The notes under the pieces: generated by a model
Seen by the model: the letters and a program-made list of their open reading frames with translations, nothing else
Told to the model about the DNA's origin: nothing
The model's database searches: none
Assembly: GCF_920984665.1 (NCBI RefSeq)
Contig: NZ_CAKLBP010000005.1
Span: 62,001 to 126,000 of the forward strand
Direction of reading: 5' to 3'
Source of the DNA: Pedobacter sp. Leaf170
Lineage (GTDB): Bacteria > Bacteroidota > Bacteroidia > Sphingobacteriales > Sphingobacteriaceae
DNA length: 64,000 nt
Program-made: the position numbers and the translations under genes
Part shown: in pieces, positions 16,487 through 25,690 of the stretch
Layout: the number at the start of each line of letters is the position of its first letter
How positions within the stretch are numbered: position 1 is the stretch's first letter

Positions 16487-17587
16487 CTAAAATTCAAATT
16501 CTAATTGATTATCTTTTTCTCCATCAACAATTAAATCATCGTAAAACCTCGAAACTGTAATGCCCAATAACCTTACTTTGGCAAATCCAATTTCAGCCTC
16601 ATTTAATAAATTGATGGCTTCGCTGTAAATGATTTCTGCACTATAAACCGGGGCAGCAAAAGAGCGACTTCTTGTAATCTGTTTAAAATCTTCGAATTTG
16701 ATTTTAAGAGTAATTGTTTTTCCTTTCAGTTGTTTTTGCTCTAATCTCCGGGCAACTGTACTGCTAATTTGATTTAAAAGACTATGCATAACAGATGCCT
16801 CGTTGGTATCATTTGCCAATGTATCTTCGGCACCAACAGATTTTGTTTCGCGGTGGGCTTGCACCGGCCGTTCATCTATACCCCGCACAATTTTGTAATA
16901 GAATTTTCCGGTTTTACCGAATTGTGCTACCATTTGCTGCTCCGTAAGTTTTTTTAAGTCGGCACCGGTATTTAGTTGCATGGCTTTCATGCGTGCTGCA
17001 GTAACCTTACCCACACCAAAAAATTTTTCTACGGGTAGCTTTTCCATAAAAGCTTTAATTTTTGATGGACCGATAAAAGTTAAACCGTCAGGTTTGTTCA
17101 TATCTGATGCAATTTTGGCTACAAATTTATTTATCGAAACGCCAGCAGAGGCCGTAAGATTTAACTCGTTTTTGATGGCATCTTTTATAGATTGCGCAAT
17201 ATCAATGGCAGAGCCGATAGCCAATTTATCTTCAGTAACATCTAAATAAGCTTCATCTAAAGAAAGTGGCTCAATTATATCTGTATAACGGCTAAAAATT
17301 TCCCTTATACTTTTAGAAACGGCAACATAAGCATCAAACCTCGGATATACAAAAATCGCTGTCGGACAGAGTTGATAGGCCTTACTGCAAGACATGGCCG
17401 AGCGAATTCCAAACTGCCGGGCCTCGTAACTGGCCGTAGCTACAACGCCTCTGCTATCGGGCTTGCCGCCAACAACCAAAGGTTTGCCGCGGTATTCTGG
17501 AAAATCACGCTGTTCTACAGATGCATAAAATGCATCCATATCAACATGGATAATTTTTCTGAAATTTTGTTTGCTTTCCTCCGGCAT
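16487..17587 (-). CDS. dinB: DNA polymerase IV (Y-family translesion polymerase)
   Basis: The protein has 366 residues. Catalytic motifs are HVDMDAFYASVEQRD near the N-terminus and EPLSLDEAYLDV further on, with DGLTFIGPSKIKAFMEKLPVEKFFGVGKVTAARM as the thumb helix-hairpin-helix. The little-finger domain (SVGAEDTLANDTNE onward) is complete. The last residues, NQLEFEF, resemble a beta-clamp binding motif. The enzyme bypasses DNA lesions with low fidelity. The gene stands alone on the minus strand. Confidence 0.95.
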   Translation of the reverse strand: MPEESKQNFRKIIHVDMDAFYASVEQRDFPEYRGKPLVVGGKPDSRGVVATASYEARQFGIRSAMSCSKAYQLCPTAIFVYPRFDAYVAVSKSIREIFSRYTDIIEPLSLDEAYLDVTEDKLAIGSAIDIAQSIKDAIKNELNLTASAGVSINKFVAKIASDMNKPDGLTFIGPSKIKAFMEKLPVEKFFGVGKVTAARMKAMQLNTGADLKKLTEQQMVAQFGKTGKFYYKIVRGIDERPVQAHRETKSVGAEDTLANDTNEASVMHSLLNQISSTVARRLEQKQLKGKTITLKIKFEDFKQITRSRSFAAPVYSAEIIYSEAINLLNEAEIGFAKVRLLGITVSRFYDDLIVDGEKDNQLEFEF

Positions 17588-17872
17588 TTACATGCTAAAA
17601 TCGGGTTTTTAACTTTATAAATTGAGGAGATTATTTTTCTTTACAAAATATAGCAGTAGTTCATCGATATATGAAGTAACAAGTTACGATTAAGTTAAAT
17701 GCTTTGAAGAACTTTATTTAATGATGATATGATATGAACGACTAATTGGCTATTCGCCCACACATTACAAATCGGTTGCTGTTTTTTGAATTTGAGAATG
17801 TTTTGAAATTGGACTATAGAAGATGTTTATAATTATCTATTAAGCATCAAATGAAGGATAAAGAATGTAAAT

Positions 17873-18232
17873 CTAAGTCAATAGTAATCCTACTTTGTTT
17901 AATAGAGCATCCATTTCAAATGGTTTTTCCATGAAATCATTTGCGCCGGCATCCAATGCCGATTGCCTGATGTCGCGGCTTGCAGATATCATTAAAACCG
18001 GGATTTTGCTAAAAACTGGGTCGTTTTTAAGCTGCTTGCAAATATCCCTTCCATCGTGCCCACTCATCCATATATCTAAAAGAATTAAATCAGGTCCTTT
18101 TTTTACTAATTCTAAAACTGCGCCGCCGTCATAAGTGAAATCAACTTCATAGCCCATTACTTCTAATATCATTGATACTGCATCTACAATGCCCTCATCA
18201 TCATCTGCAATAAGAATTTTTTTAGTTTCCAT
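17873..18232 (-). CDS. Single-domain response regulator (CheY-like receiver)
   Basis: The protein has 119 residues and is only a receiver domain. The acidic pocket is ADDDEG, the phosphoacceptor is D53 in LLDIWMSGHDGRD, and the switch residues are in VLMISAS and EKPFEMD. There is no output domain, so it works through protein contact or phosphotransfer. No kinase gene adjoins it. The nearest in this window is the multi-PAS kinase at 1189-3774, 14 kb away, and a link between them would be guesswork. Confidence 0.9.
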   Translation of the reverse strand: METKKILIADDDEGIVDAVSMILEVMGYEVDFTYDGGAVLELVKKGPDLILLDIWMSGHDGRDICKQLKNDPVFSKIPVLMISASRDIRQSALDAGANDFMEKPFEMDALLNKVGLLLT

Positions 18233-18493
18233 TAAATGTTTTCAAGTAAGCGTTCTGCTTGGTTTCAGCCAAAAGCCGATAATTTCTCACAGTATAAATA
18301 CCTGATTTATATATTTTGTTTTAATTAATAAATATTTTTTTGCTATTGGCAAATTTCCTTCTCAAATGTATAAGTTGGATTACACTTTTAAAGCAAGTTG
18401 TGGTTTTTTTGATTTTATTAAATTAAGCGTATTAGTACGATAATATTTTATATTTACAGCATAATTTTACAATGATAAGGTTTGTAAACCAAA

Positions 18494-19519
18494 ATGGATA
18501 GTATTAATATAAAGAAACTAGCTAAAGCATTAAATTTATCTACATCTACTATTTCGAGAGCATTTAGAGATAATAGCGATATTAATGCAACTACCAAAGC
18601 ACTAATATTGGAAAAAGCTAAGGAATTAAACTATCAACCAAACCATTACGCCAGTAATCTTCGTGAGCAGAAAAGTAAAACCATTGCCGTAATTGTTCCC
18701 GAGCTGGCAAATAATTATTTCTCGCAAGCCATACATGGAATTGAACGTGTAGCCCGTGAAAATGGTTACCACATTTTAATTTACGTTACCGACGATGATT
18801 TTAAAAAGGAAGTAAATTTTATAATGCACCTGCACAACGGCAGGGCAGATGGAATTATTATGTCGGTTTCTGGTGAGGCTAACGACCATAACTATCTAAA
18901 TAAATTTGGTGCGAAACGTTTGCCTTTGGTTTTTTTCGATAGGATTTATGAAGATATTGAAACGCCTCGGGTAATTACAAATGATTATAACAGTAGTTTT
19001 TTGGCTACCGAGCACTTAATAGAGCAAGGTTGTAAACGAATTGCTTACCTGGTTGTAAATAAGAGTTTATCAATTGGTAAAACCCGTATGCAAGGTTATA
19101 TAGATGCGCTTTCTAAACACGATTTGAAGTTTGATGAGCAATTGATTGTGGATTGCAGCAACAGTTATGAAGAAAATAGCATCATCATCAAAAATGCTTT
19201 AACAGAGCTAAAGCCTGATGGCGTTTTTACATCTGTTGAGCGTTTGGCTTTTGCAAGTTATTACGCGTGTTATGATTTAAATATTTCGATACCCGATGAT
19301 TTAAAAATAATCAGTTTTTCGAGTTTGGAAATCGCACCACTTTTAAATCCATCCTTAACAACAATTACACAACCTGCTACCGAAATTGGTATGGAAGCAG
19401 CCAAAATGCTGTTCAAAATTTTAGATAAAAACAGTAACGAAAACTGCTCATTAGAAGTGGTTTTAGAATCTAAAATAATCATGCGGAATTCTACCTCAAA
19501 TTCGCCTCAAAAACACTAA
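18494..19519 (+). CDS. LacI-family regulator of the starch/maltose locus
   Basis: The protein has 341 residues. The N-terminal LacI helix-turn-helix and hinge read NIKKLAKALNLSTSTISRAFRD, then LNYQPNHYASNLREQKSKTIAV, followed by a periplasmic-binding-protein-like sensor domain (VIVPELANNYFSQAIHGIE, PLVFFDRIYE, YLVVNKSLSIGKTRMQGY, TQPATEIGMEAAKML). It lies directly upstream of susC. Two perfect 16-bp palindromes with a central CG in the gap between them are its expected operators. Control of the Sus-like locus by maltose or a derivative is therefore likely. This differs from B. thetaiotaomicron, where SusR does the job. Confidence 0.9.
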   Translation: MDSINIKKLAKALNLSTSTISRAFRDNSDINATTKALILEKAKELNYQPNHYASNLREQKSKTIAVIVPELANNYFSQAIHGIERVARENGYHILIYVTDDDFKKEVNFIMHLHNGRADGIIMSVSGEANDHNYLNKFGAKRLPLVFFDRIYEDIETPRVITNDYNSSFLATEHLIEQGCKRIAYLVVNKSLSIGKTRMQGYIDALSKHDLKFDEQLIVDCSNSYEENSIIIKNALTELKPDGVFTSVERLAFASYYACYDLNISIPDDLKIISFSSLEIAPLLNPSLTTITQPATEIGMEAAKMLFKILDKNSNENCSLEVVLESKIIMRNSTSNSPQKH

Positions 19520-19600
19520 AAAAACTACCTGTTTTTAGCCCTCATTTTTGATAAAAAAAATCTTCACTTAGTGTATTTTACGCAGAATTTCGCTTCATCA

Positions 19601-19616
19601 TCGGGAACGTTCCCGA
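19601..19616. promoter_or_regulatory. LacI-type operator 1 (perfect 16-bp palindrome)
   Basis: TCGGGAACGTTCCCGA is a perfect palindrome with the central CG typical of LacI-family operators. An identical copy lies 44 bp downstream, about four helical turns away, so both present the same face. Confidence 0.85.
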
Positions 19617-19644
19617 TAAATATTCCGAATTGCGCTTGAAAAAG

Positions 19645-19660
19645 TCGGGAACGTTCCCGA
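19645..19660. promoter_or_regulatory. LacI-type operator 2 (perfect 16-bp palindrome)
   Basis: This is an identical TCGGGAACGTTCCCGA palindrome. It lies 126 bp after the LacI-type gene and 282 bp before susC. Confidence 0.85.
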
Positions 19661-19942
19661 AAAACAGGTAAAAAATCACTTAGTGTAAAAATTACACACA
19701 AAATTTATTTTTAACATTTTTAAATTATTGTAAATCAATGTTTTAATTTATTAATCATTTGATTTGAGTAAGATAAAAAAATGGAAAAGCTCAGGTTTTT
19801 TAGCCAGAAATTAATTTGAGAAGAGCTGCTCAAATATATTTTTTAAATAAATTTTGAATTATGATTTAGTGCTGTAAATTAGTCGGGTGTGTAAATCACA
19901 ATAATATTTAACCAAATTTTTATACTTAAAAGAGCTTCGAAT

Positions 19943-22897
19943 ATGAAAGTATTTTACCTGTTAAAACAGGGGCTTTTGATGCTGTTAGTTTTATCAGCAT
20001 TAATCGTAAAGGCACAAACCGGATCAATTTCTGGTAAGGTGCTTGATGAAACCGGACAACCATTGCCTGGTGCTTCTATTTTAGTTAAAGGAACTACAAG
20101 AAGTACATCAACAGATGCAGATGGTAATTTCAAACTGTCGGGTTTAACAGCAGGTTCCCTAACTTTATCTGTAAGTTTTGTAGGTTACCAAACTATGGAT
20201 AAAGCTGTAAGTGCTGCAGCAAATACAACTGTTAGTTTTCAGTTGGTGCCCGATGCACAAAAATTAAATGAAGTAGTTGTTATTGGTTATGGTACTGCCG
20301 AAAAGAAAAATTTAACTGGGGCAATCACTTCAGTAAGTGCAAAAGATTTTCAGAAAGGTACTATTACAACACCAGAGCAATTAATTCAAGGAAAAGTTGC
20401 GGGTGTTAACATCACATCAAATGGCGGTGCCCCAGGTTCGGGTAGCGTAATCAGGATTCGTGGTGGTGCATCTTTAAATGCAAGTAACGATCCGTTGGTT
20501 GTTATCGATGGAGTTCCTTTTAGTGGTAATGGAATAGGTAATGCACCAAGTCCTTTATCATTGGTTAACCCTAATGATATTGAAAATATCACAACCCTGA
20601 AAGATGCAAATGCTACTGCAATTTACGGTTCAAGAGCATCAAATGGTGTGGTATTGATTACCACTAAAAAAGGTGGTTCTGGTGCGCCTGTTATTAACTT
20701 TAACACAAACAATTCAATCGGTACGGTGGCTAAAAAAGTAGATGTATTATCTGCAGATGAAGTTCGTGCTTATGTAAATGCAAATGGTAGTGCTGCTCAA
20801 AAAGCATTATTGGGTACTGCAAATACAGATTGGCAAGATGAAATTTACAGAACGGCATTTACAACTGATAATAACCTGAGTATTGCAGGCTCATTTAAAG
20901 GTGTTCCTTATCGTGTTTCTGCTGGTTATTTAGATCAAGAAGGTGTTGTTATCAAAAGTGATTTAAAAAGAGCAACCGGTGGTTTAACCATTTCGCCTAA
21001 ATTCTTTACCGACCATTTAAAAATTGATTTAAGTTTAAAAGGTGCTTTAACAGAATCGCAGTTTCCAAATGATGCTGCTATTAGTAATGCAATTCAATTC
21101 GATCCAACTAAACCTGTTTATGCAGCAAATCAATTTGGTGGTTATTATGAATGGATTAACGGAGCAGTTCCAAATCCAAATGCGCCTCGCAACCCTTTGG
21201 CTTTAATCGAATTACAAGATAATCAAGGTAGAGCAGCCAGAAGTTTTGGTAATGCTAGGTTCGATTATTCGTTCCACTTTTTACCGGAGTTACACGCTAA
21301 CTTAAACTTAGGTTATGATGTATCTAAAGGTTATGGATACACCAGAGTACCGATTTTTGCTGCTCAAAGTGCTTCGACACAAGGCTCTTATTCAAACAGA
21401 AAAAATATAGAGCGTAATACATTCTCAGAGTTTTACTTAAACTATTCGAAAAATGTAGAAAGCATTAAAAGTAAGTTTGATGTAACAGCAGGTTATGGCT
21501 ATTACGATATTGCGCAAACAAACTTTAACTATAACTCTTACAGAGGTACTGGCGAGTTATTAACCACTCCTGTATTTCCTTTCTCAGTAGAGCAAAATAA
21601 ATTGCTTTCTTATTATGGTCGTTTTAACTATACTTTTGATGATAAATATATCTTAAATGGTACCATGAGGGCAGATGCTTCTTCGAAATTCGCTGAAGAT
21701 AATCGTTGGGGATATTTCCCATCGGTTGGTTTTACCTGGAGAATTATTGGTGAAGATTTCTTAAAAGATAGCAAAGTAGTTTCTGATATGAAACTAAGAT
21801 TAAGTTATGGTCAAACTGGTAATAAAGATGGTATTGGTAATTATGAATATCTATCGAGATATTATGCTAACACCAATAATGGTCAATATCAGGTTGGAAA
21901 TACCTTTTACAATTATTATAGCCCGGCTGGATATGATCCTGATTTGAAATGGGAATCTACAACAACATACAATGCAGGTTTGGATTATGGTTTCTTTAAA
22001 GGAAGAGTTTACGGTAGTTTAGATGCCTATTACAAAAAAACTAAAGATCTTTTAAGCGTTGTAAACATCCCGGTAGGTACAAACTTTACAAACTTATTAA
22101 CTACAAATGTTGGTAATATGGAAGTTAAAGGTGCAGAGGCAAGTTTAAACATTATTGCTATTCAAAGCGATAACGTAACCTGGGATTTCGGCTTTAATGC
22201 TGCGTATAACAAAAGAAAAATCACCAACTTAACTTTAAATCCTGATCCGGGTTCTAAAGTTAGCGCAGGAGACATTACAGGTGGTACAGGTGTAACACTT
22301 AAATATCATGCAGTAAACCAAATGCCAGGTGCTTATTTTGTTTACAAACAAGTTTACAATGCTAACGGAGTTCCATTAGAAGGTGTTTACGCAGATTTAA
22401 ACTCTGATGGTGTAATTAACACAAGCGATCAATATTTCTATAAATCACCAGATCCGAATTTTACTTTCGGTTTCAATACTTCGTTTACTTTTAAAAAATG
22501 GAGTTTCAATACAGTGCTAAGAGCAAACATCGGAAATTATATTTACGATAACGTTTCTTCTAACTTCGGTATCAGAAACAATGTTTTAAGTACACAAGGA
22601 ATATTAAACAATTCTGGCAGAGATATTTACAATACAAATTTCCAAACCAGCCAATACTTAAGTGATTACTACATTAAAAACGCTTCGTTTTTGAAAATGG
22701 ATAACGTTGGTTTATCATATAATTTCGGTAAACTTTCTCCTAATGGAAATACTACAATGCGTATCTCGGCAAACTGCCAGAATGTGTTTGTCGTATCTGA
22801 GTATAAAGGTATAGACCCAGAGTCGGTTTCAGGTATTGATTACAATTTATACCCTAGACCAAGAACATTCACTCTAGGTTTAAATGTTGGTTTTTAA
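19943..22897 (+). CDS. susC: SusC-like TonB-dependent outer-membrane transporter
   Basis: The protein has 984 residues. It has a signal peptide (to about residue 24), a carboxypeptidase-regulatory-like domain (SGKVLDETGQPLPGASILVKGTTRSTSTDADGNF), a plug domain (EVVVIGYGTAEKKNLTGAITSV, RIRGGASLNASNDPLVVIDGVP), and a long beta barrel ending LGLNVGF with a terminal aromatic residue. With SusD it forms the outer-membrane complex that imports oligosaccharides using TonB energy. It is the first gene after the LacI operators and is followed 13 bp later by susD. The starch/maltodextrin substrate is inferred from the GH13 and GH65 genes downstream. Confidence 0.93.
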   Translation: MKVFYLLKQGLLMLLVLSALIVKAQTGSISGKVLDETGQPLPGASILVKGTTRSTSTDADGNFKLSGLTAGSLTLSVSFVGYQTMDKAVSAAANTTVSFQLVPDAQKLNEVVVIGYGTAEKKNLTGAITSVSAKDFQKGTITTPEQLIQGKVAGVNITSNGGAPGSGSVIRIRGGASLNASNDPLVVIDGVPFSGNGIGNAPSPLSLVNPNDIENITTLKDANATAIYGSRASNGVVLITTKKGGSGAPVINFNTNNSIGTVAKKVDVLSADEVRAYVNANGSAAQKALLGTANTDWQDEIYRTAFTTDNNLSIAGSFKGVPYRVSAGYLDQEGVVIKSDLKRATGGLTISPKFFTDHLKIDLSLKGALTESQFPNDAAISNAIQFDPTKPVYAANQFGGYYEWINGAVPNPNAPRNPLALIELQDNQGRAARSFGNARFDYSFHFLPELHANLNLGYDVSKGYGYTRVPIFAAQSASTQGSYSNRKNIERNTFSEFYLNYSKNVESIKSKFDVTAGYGYYDIAQTNFNYNSYRGTGELLTTPVFPFSVEQNKLLSYYGRFNYTFDDKYILNGTMRADASSKFAEDNRWGYFPSVGFTWRIIGEDFLKDSKVVSDMKLRLSYGQTGNKDGIGNYEYLSRYYANTNNGQYQVGNTFYNYYSPAGYDPDLKWESTTTYNAGLDYGFFKGRVYGSLDAYYKKTKDLLSVVNIPVGTNFTNLLTTNVGNMEVKGAEASLNIIAIQSDNVTWDFGFNAAYNKRKITNLTLNPDPGSKVSAGDITGGTGVTLKYHAVNQMPGAYFVYKQVYNANGVPLEGVYADLNSDGVINTSDQYFYKSPDPNFTFGFNTSFTFKKWSFNTVLRANIGNYIYDNVSSNFGIRNNVLSTQGILNNSGRDIYNTNFQTSQYLSDYYIKNASFLKMDNVGLSYNFGKLSPNGNTTMRISANCQNVFVVSEYKGIDPESVSGIDYNLYPRPRTFTLGLNVGF

Positions 22898-22910
22898 ATA
22901 AAAGATAAAG

Positions 22911-24491
22911 ATGAAAAATTCATTTAAAATATTATTAGCATCGGGCGTTTTACTGCTTTCTTTAAATTCTTGTAAGAAAGATGCTTTAAATTTAAAGCCG
23001 ACTAATGATGCAACTGCTGATGTTGTTTATGCAACGCCTGCAGGTTATAAAAATAGTTTGGTAAAATTATATGCTACATACTCGTTAACTAGTCCATCAG
23101 GTTCGGATGCTAGTGATGTAGGTGGTTTAAATGCTGGTTTCGCAGATTTTTTAAGGTTGTTCTGGACTTCGCAAGAGTTAACAACTGATGAAGCCATTTG
23201 CGCATGGGGCGATACAGGCATTCCTGAATTAGATTATTCTACACCAAGTGTTGATAATCAGTTTTTAAGAGGTTTGTATTCGAGAAGTATTTTACAAATT
23301 ACATTTGTAAACGAGTTTCTTCGCGAAAGTACACCAGAGAAATTAGCGAGTCGCAACATTAGCGGTGCTGATGCTACAGCGATTGCTAAATACCGTTCAG
23401 AAGCACGTTTTTTACGGGCATATCAATATTGGGTATTAATGGATGCTTTTGGTAATCCACCTTTTGTTACTGAAAATGATGCAATTGGTAAAGTTGCGCC
23501 TCAGCAAATTCAAAGAGCTGCTTTATTTAATTATGTAGAGTCTGAGTTAAAAGCAATTGAAGCAGAATTACCTGAGCCACGCAGCGAATATGGTCGTGCT
23601 GACAAAGGTGCTGCCTGGGCATTGCTTGCGAGAATTTACTTAAATGCTCAAGTATATTCAGGAACAGCTAAATACACAGAAGCCATTACTTATGCTAGTA
23701 AAGTAATAAATGCAGGTTACAAGTTGAAACAAAATTACATGGATTTATTCAGAACGGATAATAATGTAAATAACTTAGAAACCATTTTAAGCATTAATTA
23801 TGATGGGGTTAATGGTACCAACTACGGAGGTACAACTTTCTTAATTAACGCAGGTATTAACGGCGATATGAATCCAGCATCTTATGGTGTGCCAAATGGT
23901 GGTTGGGGTGGTAACAGAACCCGTGCTAATTTGCCTGCTTTATTCCCCGATGCTAATGGTACTTTAGATAAACGTGGTGCTTTCTTTGGTTCAAAAAATG
24001 GTATTGATGATATTGGCGTATTTACAGATGGTTTACGTGTTACTAAATTTAAAAACGTAAGTTCAACTGGTGTAACGCCTCCATCATTAAATGGAACATT
24101 CAGTTCGTTAGATTTTCCAATTTTCCGTTTAGCTGAGCAATATCTTATTTACGGCGAAGCGGTAATGCGTGGTGGTACCGGTGGTTCAACGGCACAGGCC
24201 TTAAATTATGTAAATGAATTACGTACCCGTGCTTATGGAAACGCTTCTGGAAATGTTACGGCATTATCTACAGATTTTTTCCTGGATGAACGTGGTCGTG
24301 AATTATACTGGGAAGGTCACCGCCGTACAGATTTAGTGCGTTACGGAAAATACACAGATGGAAGTTATTTATGGCAATTTAAAGGTGGCGTAAAAGCTGG
24401 TACAGCATTGCCTGCATATCGCAATTTATATCCGCTGCCAACAGCAGATTTAATTGCTAATCCAAATCTGAAACAAAATACTGGTTATTAA
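22911..24491 (+). CDS. susD: SusD-like glycan-binding lipoprotein
   Basis: The protein has 526 residues. The lipoprotein signal ends LLLSLNSCKKD with the lipid-bearing Cys. The SusD fold is seen in FLRAYQYWVLMDAFGNPPFVTEND, the TPR-like middle (ADKGAAWALLARIYLNAQVYSG) and the conserved C-terminal part LDERGRELYWEGHRRTDLVRYGKYTDGSYLW. It caps the SusC barrel on the cell surface and binds the incoming glycan. It is 13 bp after susC and 19 bp before the SusE-like gene, clearly one operon. Confidence 0.93.
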   Translation: MKNSFKILLASGVLLLSLNSCKKDALNLKPTNDATADVVYATPAGYKNSLVKLYATYSLTSPSGSDASDVGGLNAGFADFLRLFWTSQELTTDEAICAWGDTGIPELDYSTPSVDNQFLRGLYSRSILQITFVNEFLRESTPEKLASRNISGADATAIAKYRSEARFLRAYQYWVLMDAFGNPPFVTENDAIGKVAPQQIQRAALFNYVESELKAIEAELPEPRSEYGRADKGAAWALLARIYLNAQVYSGTAKYTEAITYASKVINAGYKLKQNYMDLFRTDNNVNNLETILSINYDGVNGTNYGGTTFLINAGINGDMNPASYGVPNGGWGGNRTRANLPALFPDANGTLDKRGAFFGSKNGIDDIGVFTDGLRVTKFKNVSSTGVTPPSLNGTFSSLDFPIFRLAEQYLIYGEAVMRGGTGGSTAQALNYVNELRTRAYGNASGNVTALSTDFFLDERGRELYWEGHRRTDLVRYGKYTDGSYLWQFKGGVKAGTALPAYRNLYPLPTADLIANPNLKQNTGY

Positions 24492-24510
24492 TCTCAATCA
24501 TTCAAAAGAT

Positions 24511-25515
24511 ATGAAATCAATTTTCTTAAAATCCTTAGCATTAAGCTTAATCGCTGTATCGCTATGGTCTTGTAAAAAGGATGAAACTAGAGCAGTTGCT
24601 ACATCAGGTAATGGTGGTGCTTTGCAAGCTTCTGCTACCAATGTAGTATTAGATAAATCAAAACTAACTACAACAGTTGTAACATTTAGCTTAACTGAAG
24701 CGAATTTCGGTTATCCGGCAGCAGTTACCAATACCTTACAAATGGCTGCAAAGGGCACTAATTTTGCTGCTCCAAAAGAGGTGTTAATGGATGCAAAAGT
24801 TGCTTCTAAAGCTTACAACGGGTTAGATTTTAATAACCTATTACTTGCTTTAGGTATTCCTACCACAACAAATACAGATGTAGAATTCAGAATAAAATCT
24901 TCTATTTCTGCAACTGCGGCACCGGTTTACAGTAATGTTGTAACCATAAACACTAAACCTTTCCCATTAACTTCCTGGATTTATGTACCAGGTAATTATC
25001 AGGGATGGAATCCTGCAAGTGCAGATAGTTTGGTATCAGTTACCGGTAATGGCGTTTATTCTGGCGTAATTAAATTTGATGGACAGAACTTCAAAATAAC
25101 ACCTGCAAAAAAATGGGATGTTGCTTATGGAAATGCTGGCGGTGGTAAATTAAGTACTTCTGGAGGTGATATCAGTTCTGTTTCTGCAGGATTTAAATTA
25201 CTTACCGTTGATTTAAACACTTTGGTTTACACTATTGCTGATGCAGATTACTGGTCGATTATTGGAAACGCCATTCCTGGAAGCAACTGGTCTGTAGATA
25301 CAGATTTAAAAGCTACTAACGATGGTAACAATACATGGACAGCTACTGTAGCATTAACTGCTGGTGAGTTCAAATTCAGAAAAAATCACGATTGGGGAAC
25401 AAGCATCGGTAACGGTGGTGGCAATATTGTTATTGCAGCTCCTGGTAACTACAAGCTTGTGCTAACGGTTAGTGCCGATGGTAAAGGCGGTACTTACACA
25501 GTAACAAAATTATAA
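24511..25515 (+). CDS. SusE/SusF-like starch-binding surface lipoprotein
   Basis: The protein has 334 residues. The lipoprotein signal ends SLWSCKKDE. An N-terminal SusE-type domain (ATNVVLDKSKLTTTVVTFSLTEANFGYPAAVTN) is followed by two starch-binding modules (from WIYVPGNYQGWNPASAD and from YWSIIGNAIPGSNWSVDTD) rich in aromatic residues for sugar stacking. Such proteins hold starch at the surface and sharpen substrate choice. It ends the susCDE unit and is followed by a strong hairpin at 25521-25550. Confidence 0.88.
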   Translation: MKSIFLKSLALSLIAVSLWSCKKDETRAVATSGNGGALQASATNVVLDKSKLTTTVVTFSLTEANFGYPAAVTNTLQMAAKGTNFAAPKEVLMDAKVASKAYNGLDFNNLLLALGIPTTTNTDVEFRIKSSISATAAPVYSNVVTINTKPFPLTSWIYVPGNYQGWNPASADSLVSVTGNGVYSGVIKFDGQNFKITPAKKWDVAYGNAGGGKLSTSGGDISSVSAGFKLLTVDLNTLVYTIADADYWSIIGNAIPGSNWSVDTDLKATNDGNNTWTATVALTAGEFKFRKNHDWGTSIGNGGGNIVIAAPGNYKLVLTVSADGKGGTYTVTKL

Positions 25516-25520
25516 TTATC

Positions 25521-25550
25521 AATCCCCTGCAATTTAATTTGCAGGGGATT
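25521..25550. terminator. Strong hairpin after the susE-like gene
   Basis: The perfect 12-bp arms AATCCCCTGCAA and TTGCAGGGGATT enclose a 6-nt loop. No T tract follows, so it may protect the 3' end of the susCDE message or only partly reduce expression of the enzymes downstream. Confidence 0.65.
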
Positions 25551-25690
25551 ACTGTTAATTTCCTAAAGCATTTAATATGTTCAGTTCCATTTTACCTAAG
25601 GAAACTAATCTTGTTTCAAATTTAAATGCTCAATCTAATTTTCTGGTAACACTGCATCAATCAGTTTCATGCGTGTTCAACAATACTAGA

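Larger units (their letters stand above)
19520..19942 (+). promoter_or_regulatory. Regulatory region upstream of susC (423 bp, no gene)
   Basis: This gap separates the LacI-type gene from susC. It holds two identical palindromes (listed separately) and a 12-bp direct repeat TCACTTAGTGTA at 19564-19575 and 19676-19687 that brackets both palindromes. The remaining DNA to the susC start is AT-rich; TAAATTAG near 19876 is a weak -7 candidate. No small ORF with coding character is seen. Confidence 0.6.

Noticed and set aside
25577..25690. Upstream ATG for the SusA-like gene
   Set aside because: It adds 38 residues before a clean signal peptide starting at 25691.
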